A stretch of 35,318 bases of DNA from Spirochaetales bacterium (GTDB lineage: Bacteria > Spirochaetota > Spirochaetia > ARS1246). The stretch lies in assembly GCA_002688185.1 (NCBI GenBank), contig NZCE01000038.1, positions 1 to 35,318 of the forward strand. The letters are read 5' to 3'. Both the position numbers and the translations under genes were made by a program. Positions 25,454 to 32,822 of the stretch are shown in pieces. Numbering within the stretch: position 1 is the stretch's first letter; every line of letters starts with the position of its first letter. Below the pieces are notes generated by a model that was not told the origin of the DNA, made no database searches, and saw only the letters and a program-made list of their open reading frames with translations.

Positions 25454-27271
25454 ATGCAAATACCTAGATGGAAGCTGGAATCGATATACCCATCGTTTTC
25501 AAGTGATAAGTATCGTAAAGATGTAGATGAGCTCAAGAAATCAATAACCGCTTTTTTGGAGGCGATCCATGATTCCGCCCTACAATCGGATTCGGTGTCT
25601 TGGGCAGCTCGTTGTATTCAGGCATACAATAAAGCAGATGATCTTATCGGCAATCTCGATTCCTACGCCTATGCGGGTTTTTCGACGGATACAAAGAATC
25701 CTGATGCGAGCAAAGAGCTTAACAAGCTCGAGGAGATTTCCCTCCCTCTTCGTAATGCCGTTGTAATTTTTCGGAATCAGCTCGAGAAGATCAAAGACAA
25801 AATTGGAGACGCGGATTTTTTAAGAAACCTCGAGACTCGGGTGGGCGGCAGCTACGGCTTTTTCCTCAGGGAGGAACTTGAGTTTCAAAAGAAACAGATG
25901 GAGCCCGGGCTGGAGGACCTCGCCTCCGATCTTTCGCGGTCCGGCGGGAGCGCGTGGGAGCGGCTCCAGGAGGCCGTTTCATCTAATCTCGCGGTGACGT
26001 GGGACGAAAACACTGGTGAACAAAAAACCGTCATTCAGCTGAGGTCTCTTGCATTTTCGCCGGACCGGAATATTAGGCAGAAGGCATTTGAGCTCGAGCT
26101 CAAAGCCTGGAAGTCGGTGGAGATACCAATAGCCTTCTCGATAAACGGAGTAAAAGGCTTTGCTGTCAGCCTGAATAAACGCAGACGATTTTCTGACAGC
26201 CTGGAGAAACCCCTCATGCAATCCCGTATCAGCAAAGCGACGCTTGATACGCTGATATCGGCAATGACTGATAGCCTACCCATATTCAGGCGTTACCTGA
26301 AGGCAAAGGCAAAATTTTTGCAGTTAGATTCCCTCGCCTTTTTTGATCTGTTTGCGCCGGTGCGCGGGGCGCCCGTGCGTGGGTCTCCGGCAGACGAGCC
26401 CTCCGAATCATGGACGTATGATCGCGCTCGAGATTTTATATGCACACAGTTCGATTCCTTTTCCAGGGACATAGGTGATTTTGCGCGCCAGGCTTTTAAG
26501 AATGGGTGGATAGATGCCGAATCCAGAGAAGGTAAAGTTGGTGGGGCTTATTGCACCAGCTTCCCTCTTTCGAAGGAAAGTAGAATCCTGTGCAACTTTG
26601 AGGGTTCCTTTTCCGACCTTTCCACTATTGCCCACGAGCTTGGCCACGCATACCATCATCATGTTCTCAGGGATGAAACGGCGATACATCGTGACTATCC
26701 TATGACCTTGGCGGAGACCGCCTCAATATTCTCACAGACGTTAGTGTTTAATGCTGCCTTGGAAAATGCGGATCCTGGGGAGAGAATCCACGTGATTGAG
26801 GAGTTCCTGCAAGATGCGACTCAGGTGATCGTAGATATCCTTTCTCGATTTTATTTTGAAAAGCGACTATTTAGTGAAAGGGCTGTTGCCGAGGTTTCCG
26901 CTGAAGAGCTTTGCGAGTTTATGGTAGACGCCCAGAAAAATACATACGGCGAAGGTCTCGATCCTGAGTATCTCCACCCGTATATGTGGGCGGCAAAAGG
27001 CCATTACTACAGGCAGGAACTTGCATTTTACAATTACCCCTATGCATTCGGTCTGCTGTTTGGTCTGGCGCTTTTCAACAGATCGACAAAAGAGGGCGAG
27101 AGTTTCGAGCAGGTATATCATGAGATTCTGCGGAACACCGGGCGTGGTAGTGCGAATGAGGTTACGGCCAACGCCGGATTCAACATAGAGTCTCAGAGTT
27201 TCTGGAAATCTGGATTGGACGAGATAGCGCGATACGTGGATATTTTTGTCGATCTTGTGGGTGATTTATAA
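25454..27271 (+). CDS. pepF: M3B family oligoendopeptidase F
   Basis: This zinc metallopeptidase cleaves short peptides in the cytoplasm. The active site is IAHELGHAYHHH (HExxH), followed by the helix YPMTLAETASIFSQTL, whose Glu is the third zinc ligand. The segment KVGGAYCTSFP and the C-terminal FGLLFGLALF are typical of the M3B oligoendopeptidase F group. The length of 605 residues is normal. I start at the ATG before QIPRWKLESIYPSF, the usual family opening; an in-frame TTG 30 bases earlier lies inside the upstream gene. A short duplicated stretch (APVRGAPVRGS) sits in the middle, in a loop not usual for the family. Confidence 0.92.
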   Translation: MQIPRWKLESIYPSFSSDKYRKDVDELKKSITAFLEAIHDSALQSDSVSWAARCIQAYNKADDLIGNLDSYAYAGFSTDTKNPDASKELNKLEEISLPLRNAVVIFRNQLEKIKDKIGDADFLRNLETRVGGSYGFFLREELEFQKKQMEPGLEDLASDLSRSGGSAWERLQEAVSSNLAVTWDENTGEQKTVIQLRSLAFSPDRNIRQKAFELELKAWKSVEIPIAFSINGVKGFAVSLNKRRRFSDSLEKPLMQSRISKATLDTLISAMTDSLPIFRRYLKAKAKFLQLDSLAFFDLFAPVRGAPVRGSPADEPSESWTYDRARDFICTQFDSFSRDIGDFARQAFKNGWIDAESREGKVGGAYCTSFPLSKESRILCNFEGSFSDLSTIAHELGHAYHHHVLRDETAIHRDYPMTLAETASIFSQTLVFNAALENADPGERIHVIEEFLQDATQVIVDILSRFYFEKRLFSERAVAEVSAEELCEFMVDAQKNTYGEGLDPEYLHPYMWAAKGHYYRQELAFYNYPYAFGLLFGLALFNRSTKEGESFEQVYHEILRNTGRGSANEVTANAGFNIESQSFWKSGLDEIARYVDIFVDLVGDL

Positions 27272-27319
27272 ATCGAGGACCAATCATCGTCCGACGACAC
27301 TCCAGTAAGTTATTGACGG

Positions 27320-28657
27320 TTACATCCGGGGTGATAAGTCGTGAGTTAGCTGCTTTAGCCTACTCATATCGGCAACGGTAAAGCCGCTCCATTCAAGAGC
27401 GTGAATGCTGTTATTATGATAGAGTGGATCTTCATCAAGTGGATACTTTGAGACGGCAACGCTCTGACTCCAGAGTTCCGTGCCCGGAACGGGAGAGTAT
27501 TCTGCAATCGACCCACGGACACCGATGGATGTCACAAAACGAACGGTATCCTCTACATCCTCCGCATACTGACCAGGAAGCCCTGCCAATATATAGGTGA
27601 TAATTTCCCCACCGCGAAATCCTGCCGCGCGCAATATTTCAACCACCTCTGGATACTCATTTCTGGCAACTTTGCCGTCATAATTTTTGTGAAAATCATC
27701 CGATACGCTTTCAAAACCGAACCGGACCTCTTTGAAACCTGCCGTTTTCATGAGTCGTGCCGTACGGCCATCCATAAAACGAATGTGAAGAGCATTGGGC
27801 ACATAGAGGCTTATCCCCAACTTTGCTTTGATAATCAGATCGAGCAGCTTGTGAAACTCATCTTCCTTTTGAAAGAGTAGCGCATCGTCGTAAAAGGCAA
27901 AGTTCCTTATGTTGCAATGCGTTGCTTGGTTTCTTAACACGTTAAAAGTGCTTTTCGCATTTCCCTGAGCAAACCCCGAGAATAAAAGCTCTGATGCGCA
28001 ATATCTGCAGCGTAGAGGGCATCCCTTGTTGAGCCGTATTATGCCGGCATTTCGCCATACATTGGGGAGAGAAAGCACTTCCGAGCTCGGCTGGTGGCTT
28101 GGCACGGGCAGCCCCAACTTATCCAGTATGTTCGGCAACTCCGGCCAGGCGTTCCCGTGAATTACAAAATCTGCTCCCGTGGTGTTCTTGCAGTGTTCGG
28201 CTAGTAGACTTGCGTAAATGCCGCCCACAATTATGGGGGCATTCGCATGCCTGCACCGCACCATGCGCACGACTTCGACGATCCCAGGATACCAATAGGT
28301 CATTCCCGATGAAATCAGGACTATGTCAGGCTGAACGTCTGATATTTGGTGGTCCAGTGATTGAGCCACGACGCCGTAGCGTGCATATCTGCGGTGTTCG
28401 ATGGCTACCTCGCCCGGAAACGGAACTTTCCATCGATGGAATTTTCCGGTTCCATTATCGTTTCTCCGAGGTGCTCCTAGAATGGAACTTGACAACTCGT
28501 CCCGATGATCAAGGGCGTCTACGAACGATATTTTGTAGCCTGCGCTTGCGAGGCATGCGCCTATTCTCAATAGTCCGTAAGGCTTGAGGAAGAGATCAAA
28601 CAGAGCAAAATCATAGATGGGCGGATTAATCAGCAGCGCGACCGGCGTATCGGTCAC
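27320..28657 (-). CDS. B12-binding-domain radical SAM protein
   Basis: A 445-residue protein with two domains. The first 180 residues resemble a cobalamin-binding Rossmann domain (LLINPPIYD, PDIVLISSGMTYWYPGI, PIIVGGIYASL), though no His for base-off cobalamin is seen. The radical SAM domain has the cluster motif GCPLRCRYC (CxxxCxxC), then FAFYDDALLF, GFKEVRFGFESVSDDF and ITYILAGLPGQ, the usual barrel strands. The family includes methylases and other radical enzymes; the substrate here is unknown. Its ATG overlaps the stop of the upstream amidotransferase-like gene by four bases (ATGA), so the two are translationally coupled. It is convergent with pepF. Confidence 0.9.
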   Translation of the reverse strand: MTDTPVALLINPPIYDFALFDLFLKPYGLLRIGACLASAGYKISFVDALDHRDELSSSILGAPRRNDNGTGKFHRWKVPFPGEVAIEHRRYARYGVVAQSLDHQISDVQPDIVLISSGMTYWYPGIVEVVRMVRCRHANAPIIVGGIYASLLAEHCKNTTGADFVIHGNAWPELPNILDKLGLPVPSHQPSSEVLSLPNVWRNAGIIRLNKGCPLRCRYCASELLFSGFAQGNAKSTFNVLRNQATHCNIRNFAFYDDALLFQKEDEFHKLLDLIIKAKLGISLYVPNALHIRFMDGRTARLMKTAGFKEVRFGFESVSDDFHKNYDGKVARNEYPEVVEILRAAGFRGGEIITYILAGLPGQYAEDVEDTVRFVTSIGVRGSIAEYSPVPGTELWSQSVAVSKYPLDEDPLYHNNSIHALEWSGFTVADMSRLKQLTHDLSPRM

Positions 28658-29199
28658 GACAGCGCTGTGCTGTTTTCACTCCAGCAGTAGGTACAGACTT
28701 TTTCGTGAGGTATACCGATGGCGTTTAGCATATCATCAAGGCGCTGGTACCGACGGTGTATCTCGCGGTCCCCGTATGAATATAGCCGCTCAAAAGTATT
28801 TCTCACCCGGGTGCGGCCATAGAGATCACGGGCAGCATAAATCCCGCTAAAATGCGTGGCTCTCCCTGCAGATGCTTTTTTTGTCAAATCGTCAATATTC
28901 TGAATGACGCTTACGGTAGCAATGGCATAGAGGTCGAGATGAGATCCCATAATGAGCGGCTGATCTTCATAATCGCTTATAACTCCGATTCCCGCCGTAC
29001 CTTTCAGATGAGTAATATCACGTTCAAACTTGCTTCTGAACTGGCTGTTTGTAATGTCGTGAATCACCGTGCGGATAGAGGAACCGTCACAGACGGCAAG
29101 TCCGCCCCGTTTCGTTCCAAGATGCGAGGGATAGTCGGTCCCAAAGAATAACGTACCCACGCAATTAGCCTGAGAAACCAATCCAAAAAAGCCGCCCAT
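28654..29199 (-). CDS. Collapsed amidophosphoribosyltransferase-like protein
   Basis: This 181-residue protein resembles pieces of a longer PurF-like family (about 470 residues, recalled) whose members begin MGGFFG. Residues 1-118 match the glutaminase-type N-terminal half (GGFFGLVS, DYPSHLGTKRGGLAV, GIGVISDYEDQPL), but the position of the catalytic Cys is Gly. Residues 119-130 (GIYAARDLYGRT), 133-148 (RNTFERLYSYGDREIH) and 150-173 (YQRLDDMLNAIGIPHEKVCTYCW) match segments that lie far apart in the full-length proteins. The whole phosphoribosyl-binding region is gone, yet the frame stays open. It may be a decayed gene or a small remodelled protein. AGGGG eight bases before the ATG is a good ribosome site. 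The stop overlaps the radical SAM start. Confidence 0.68.
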   Translation of the reverse strand: MGGFFGLVSQANCVGTLFFGTDYPSHLGTKRGGLAVCDGSSIRTVIHDITNSQFRSKFERDITHLKGTAGIGVISDYEDQPLIMGSHLDLYAIATVSVIQNIDDLTKKASAGRATHFSGIYAARDLYGRTRVRNTFERLYSYGDREIHRRYQRLDDMLNAIGIPHEKVCTYCWSENSTALS

Positions 29200-29298
29200 T
29201 TAGTGAACCCCTGTTTGCAGATACTCAATAGTCGCCATAGATCGTGAGGATATGCAAGAGATTACACATAGGATAAATGTATCGAATTGACTCCATGA

Positions 29299-29327
29299 TA
29301 GACAAATACTCAGGCCTTTGATATAGT
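29299..29327 (+). promoter_or_regulatory. Promoter of tRNA-Cys
   Basis: TAGACA (-35), a 17-base spacer and TATAGT (-10), each five of six to consensus, with transcription expected near 29334, six bases before the tRNA. Confidence 0.7.
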
Positions 29328-29339
29328 CATGCCCTGCTA

Positions 29340-29411
29340 GGCGCCGTACCCAAGAGGTAAGGGAGAGGTCTGCAAAACCTTTACGCACCGGTTCGAATCC
29401 GGTCGGCGCCT
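29340..29411 (+). tRNA. tRNA-Cys (anticodon GCA)
   Basis: A 72-base cloverleaf. The acceptor stem is GGCGCCG with CGGCGCC, seven perfect pairs, and a T discriminator at 29411. The D arm has CCC/GGG around AAGAGGTAA. The anticodon loop CTGCAAA gives GCA, which reads Cys codons UGC and UGU. The T arm is CCGG-TTCGAAT-CCGG. The CCA end is not encoded. A good promoter lies directly upstream. Confidence 0.96.
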
Positions 29412-29551
29412 CTATGTGCGCAGAGCCGTACCATATCTGCAAACCGGCCATGGCATGACCATGTCCGGTCGGCCCGCCCGCGGATCGGCATCAGAGACCT
29501 TGTGGGCAAGATTAATGATGTGAAAAGCAACTCCCTTCGCGGGCTTTGCTT

Positions 29552-29628
29552 GCCCTTTCGCTGCCCCCTTGTTACAATCCCTTGCCGGGAAGGAGGATGC
29601 TGTAAAACGAACTAGGAAGCGAAAGGGC
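29552..29628. repeat. Long imperfect hairpin element
   Basis: An 11-bp perfect inverted repeat, GCCCTTTCGCT and AGCGAAAGGGC, encloses 55 bases. Inside are nested pairings TTACA/TGTAA, ATCC/GGAT and CTT/AAG around GCCGGG. The nested order on one axis suggests a folded RNA or a structured recombination site. I do not recognise it as a known RNA family or integron attC. Confidence 0.5.
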
Positions 29629-29652
29629 GGCTCCCGGCGCCGCCTTGTTTTA
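29626..29652 (+). terminator. Terminator-like hairpin with T-run
   Basis: GGCGGC and GCCGCC pair around a 7-base loop and are followed by TTGTTTTAT. It directly follows the hairpin element and could end a transcript from it or the tRNA promoter. Confidence 0.5.
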
Positions 29653-30135
29653 TCTCTCCTCAACCACTCCCTCGCAGCATCCAGAGCTAAGAACACATCC
29701 TTGACTAAGCCTTCTTTTGCGGCCCGCCGTTTCAGTGCTTTTGAAATAATAATCGTTATTGTTGTCGATATGACGACAGCAATCTTCACTGTCGCAGTTT
29801 TTCCTCTGAATTTATCGTTGCCTGGACTGTCATATCGCCGCAGTGGAGGAAAATCCAAAATCCGCCCGTCCACCCATCGCGTACTGGTAGCTGGATACTT
29901 GTCACGGGCAGGATATTCCGCAACCAAGGGTGGGGGTCTGGGAAAGGGGTGAGGATGTCAGTGTCGATAAAATCCATGCAAACCTTAGCAAGGTATTGCA
30001 TGATCTGGATAACCACTGACGAGAGTAAGAGTTGCGTGTGAGGAGGCGAAGGCGAATTCTCCCTACCGCCCTGCTCCCGTGAGAGGATCCCAGCGCATAA
30101 ACCATACGCCGATGCTCTATATCAAATACTAAGAA

Positions 30136-30384
30136 TTAGCGTCTATGAACTCTAAGGTTGTTGATAATCGCTAATCCCTTAGATTCGGCCTCAAGGATTT
30201 TATCAATCTCTTCTTTTTCTCTATCAGTATCTACTCGACCAGATATATGAATCTCTGTTTTTTTCCAAAACAAAAATCCCTTTGTTTTTAAATTAATTGC
30301 TACATGTGAGGCGTCATGAATCAGATGATTGCCATTGATGCCTGACTGAATCAGTTTTTCTATTATTTGCGGCTTAACAGCCAT
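30136..30384 (-). CDS. Small BON-domain protein
   Basis: An 82-residue protein whose second half fits a BON domain: IHISGRVDTDREKEEIDKILEAESKGLAIINNLRV, with the G-x-V and NNLxV signatures of the fold. BON domains bind phospholipids or other surfaces. This one has no signal peptide or membrane helix, so it probably works in the cytoplasm or on the inner face of the membrane. The first half (KPQIIEKLIQSGINGNHLIHDASHVAINLK) is not recognised separately. AGGAG five bases before the ATG is a good ribosome site. The neighbours do not suggest a process. Confidence 0.7.
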   Translation of the reverse strand: MAVKPQIIEKLIQSGINGNHLIHDASHVAINLKTKGFLFWKKTEIHISGRVDTDREKEEIDKILEAESKGLAIINNLRVHRR

Positions 30385-30706
30385 AATCTCTCCTGTTGTC
30401 CTTTAATTGAATAAACAAATGTAATTTCTTTCGCTAGAGTTTTGGTCGTGTACCGACGCTAACACGACCAACACAAGTTGTCAATTGTCGGATCACGGCG
30501 CTGCTGTATTCCAACGTGCAACCTTCCTCAAACTTTTCTCTACGCCGGTCGATTTCTTCCCGTGGGAGAAACTTTGTGCCATCCGTATCGGGGTGTCGGA
30601 CGAAGAACATATCCATCAGCAGCCCCACTTTTTTGTCATCGAATTACAAAAACGAACATTCCGCAATCGCTTCTAGAGCACGCCCAATCCCGATTCTAGT
30701 GCCGCG
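30385..30706. other. Intergenic region with a hairpin
   Basis: No convincing gene. Several short frames overlap on both strands without ribosome sites. Apart from the hairpin at 30442-30471, I see nothing in it. Confidence 0.45.
30442..30471. repeat. 10-bp hairpin without T-run
   Basis: TTGGTCGTGT and ACACGACCAA are perfectly complementary around a 10-base loop. No T-run follows on either strand, so it is not a standard terminator. Confidence 0.5.
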
Positions 30707-31669
30707 CTATTCTATCAGATCGTTTTCTAGGAACGCATGAAAAGAATACGGTATGCCGACTGCGCTCATAATCTTCTTTACAATCGCTTCCCGACTTGGT
30801 GCGTTATATCGATACAACCAGCCCGGAATTGTATTTCGGTCGACCCTCGGCGGTGACGTAGGGCCCATCACGCTCTGCTTCTCCGGCCTCCATACACCCG
30901 CAGCTCTATAATAACCCCCTTCAAATGCACCTACCATTTCGTATTTAGGCAAACCAAAAAAATGGGACCACTTTACGGCTCCAAGGTCGCCGGTCGTGTC
31001 TAAGTTTGGATAATCGGGCATGGAGGCAACATCCCGCAAAGCGGCAAGGCCGGCGTTTATGTATTCATCGCCAAGCCTACCAAATGCGTGGCCGGTTTCA
31101 TGAATAATGGCACGTCTTTTCCAATCCCCGCCCGCGCCTGCGGTCATTGTCAAAAAGCCGCCTCCGCCGGTACCGAGGGTTTCATCTATATTGATAACTA
31201 GTACGACAAGCTCCGGATCGCTTACTGCCTTGTCCGCGTATTCGTACGCAAGATCCCGATCACGGGTTGCCGTTTTACTCTCCGGCACACCACAACGCAG
31301 GCAGGTATCAAATTTGGTATCGATAACGTCGTAATCGGTTCCTACATCTGTTCCCGACGCATTGGACTCCGCATATACTATATGGGCACTGAAATATTGT
31401 TTATAGGTATTATATGGATGAGCATTGAAAAGATGCCCCGCAACCTCGAGCAGATCAGACTCGTATTTCCCACCAACCAGCAAATCACGTCGAGTATAGC
31501 CGTCGCCCATAAAGACTACGTCTACATTAGGCGACCCGTTGGTGAAGAGGCTCTGCACTTCCCCATCCGCATGCAACTGCGGCTCCGGATAGAGTGTGTC
31601 GAGTAGGCGGTCACATCCGAGGAGGATGAGAAATACTATGCAGATGGCAAACCACACGGTGAGTTTCAT
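30707..31669 (-). CDS. M64 family metallopeptidase lipoprotein
   Basis: A predicted secreted zinc peptidase of 320 residues, related to the IgA peptidase M64 family. The signal peptide ends in a lipobox, IVFLILLGCDRLL, so the mature protein is probably lipid-anchored. The catalytic motif is IIHETGHAFGRLGDEY (HExGHxxGxLxDEY), as in M64. Before it come VDVVFMGDGYTRRDLL and ELVVLVINIDETLG, also family-like. Known members cleave host immunoglobulin; others have unknown targets, so no host link should be assumed. I start at the ATG before KLTVWFAIC; an in-frame TTG 15 bases earlier overlaps the upstream stop. It is coupled to the exported protein upstream. Confidence 0.85.
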   Translation of the reverse strand: MKLTVWFAICIVFLILLGCDRLLDTLYPEPQLHADGEVQSLFTNGSPNVDVVFMGDGYTRRDLLVGGKYESDLLEVAGHLFNAHPYNTYKQYFSAHIVYAESNASGTDVGTDYDVIDTKFDTCLRCGVPESKTATRDRDLAYEYADKAVSDPELVVLVINIDETLGTGGGGFLTMTAGAGGDWKRRAIIHETGHAFGRLGDEYINAGLAALRDVASMPDYPNLDTTGDLGAVKWSHFFGLPKYEMVGAFEGGYYRAAGVWRPEKQSVMGPTSPPRVDRNTIPGWLYRYNAPSREAIVKKIMSAVGIPYSFHAFLENDLIE

Positions 31670-31680
31670 CAGCGTCTGAG

Positions 31681-32478
31681 TCAAATGTATAAAAGAACTG
31701 ATAGAGAGGGTCCTATGAGTCCGCCACTCATGATTTTTTGAATCTGCTTTTGGTATCTAAAGTCATCTTCAATTGTTCGCAAGATGACTAGTGAGTTGTT
31801 GATCGTATGCAACGTTCGCGAAACTCCGTCTACGGTGAAGGAGATACCTACCATTCCAAAAGCCAATCCCGCTTCAAGTCTCATCACTATTCGTAGGCCA
31901 TTGAGAAGATTATCGGTGGCTTTTAGATGTGAGACGTCCAGATAACCTATCCCTAACGAGGCTGATAGCAACAGAGCTATTCTACCGATAAATTCATAGG
32001 CGGTTTTACCGGCTGCTGTTTCCGGAATCGCAGTCAACCCCTTATCTTCGGCGTATTTGATACCTCCGCTCACCATATATAGATACGCAGGGAGAAATAC
32101 ACCGTCATGCCATTGCATAAATCCCGTATCTACGTTCGGAGTCCATTCGCCGGTTATCCCTTCGACCTTTTCGGGTGGGATGGTCCGAACGTCGGCGGCC
32201 GCATATAGATATTTGAGAAAACGCCCCCCAACATGCAGACCGAAGCTTGCCTTGGAATATCTTGATCCGGGCATTAACGAAACGCCAACCTCAAATTCCC
32301 TCGCCGGAGACCTTTTCATGCCGATGTCTTCCGCTGTCTGATCTGCATCCTGACCGGCTGCCGCCCCACACACGGAAACTATCATGAGAGAAATAATCGC
32401 GAGCTTCCCCGTGGTAATAGTTGGGCGAGTGCAACACCTTCTCTTCGGTTTTTTCTGCCGGCACGGATTTATGCGCAT
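31681..32478 (-). CDS. Exported protein, possibly outer-membrane, unknown function
   Basis: I do not recognise a family. The 265-residue protein has a long basic N-terminus (MRINPCRQKKPKRRCC) and a hydrophobic stretch ending in CGAAAGQ, a likely signal peptide. The remainder alternates polar and hydrophobic residues with many Gly and aromatic residues (EVGVSLMPGSRYSKASFGLHVGGRFLKYLYAAAD, LEAGLAFGMVGISFTVDG), as in small outer-membrane barrels. It lies directly upstream of the M64 lipoprotein gene on the same strand and may help place or protect it at the surface. Only a weak GAGA ribosome site is seen before the ATG. Confidence 0.6.
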   Translation of the reverse strand: MRINPCRQKKPKRRCCTRPTITTGKLAIISLMIVSVCGAAAGQDADQTAEDIGMKRSPAREFEVGVSLMPGSRYSKASFGLHVGGRFLKYLYAAADVRTIPPEKVEGITGEWTPNVDTGFMQWHDGVFLPAYLYMVSGGIKYAEDKGLTAIPETAAGKTAYEFIGRIALLLSASLGIGYLDVSHLKATDNLLNGLRIVMRLEAGLAFGMVGISFTVDGVSRTLHTINNSLVILRTIEDDFRYQKQIQKIMSGGLIGPSLSVLLYI

Positions 32479-32822
32479 TTTATCTCAATATTCTACCGGG
32501 TAATAATACATTTCGTCGACTGCTGATTTACCGCGATTCTGCGTCGATTACATAGCAAGAGCACTTCCATTAAGGTAAATATGCCCGATTAGCTAAGAAG
32601 GATAGTGGCGGGAAGCAATGTTCACTCCCAAGCAAGGGCCTTTTGTGGGCTCGCCTAGAGTTGCGGTTAGTGGGTGGGTTCTGTCGTTTTATCACAAGTC
32701 TGACTACCCACTGTTCCCGAGAGGAAGCGGAGATGGACCGAGGCAAGGCGCAAGCTCTTTCCACGTTTTGTTATGCATCGAAAATGCCTCGAACTCCCCT
32801 TTCTCTCTTCCCGGTGACCCGA
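32479..32822. other. Intergenic region without a clear gene
   Basis: Upstream of the exported-protein gene and downstream of the DUF4143 ATPase gene. Short frames here are shadow-like. A loose AGTGGGT/ACCCACT pair near 32670-32711 is the only structure seen. Confidence 0.4.

Larger units (their letters stand above)
29412..30135. other. Gene-poor region after tRNA-Cys
   Basis: No frame here looks like a real protein: the open frames are short, low in family-like motifs, overlap on both strands and lack good ribosome sites. The left part holds a folded element (29552-29628) and a terminator-like hairpin. From about 29660 to 30135 I see nothing definite. It could contain decayed coding sequence. 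Confidence 0.5.

Noticed and set aside
29398..29472. TCCGGTCGGC repeated in the tRNA-Cys 3' part and again 65 bases downstream, as a possible attachment-site pair
   Set aside because: Only ten bases match, the acceptor end is not copied, and no integrase gene is in the window.
29552..29628. Integron attC site
   Set aside because: The nested pairing is suggestive, but the end boxes do not match the conserved attC core and no integrase or cassettes are visible.
29569..29952. 127-codon plus-strand frame after tRNA-Cys
   Set aside because: It starts inside the hairpin element, has no ribosome site, overlaps a 171-codon frame on the other strand and shows no family-like motif.
30434..30628. 64-codon minus-strand frame with GTG start
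   Set aside because: No ribosome site and no recognisable motif; it also reads through the hairpin at 30442-30471.
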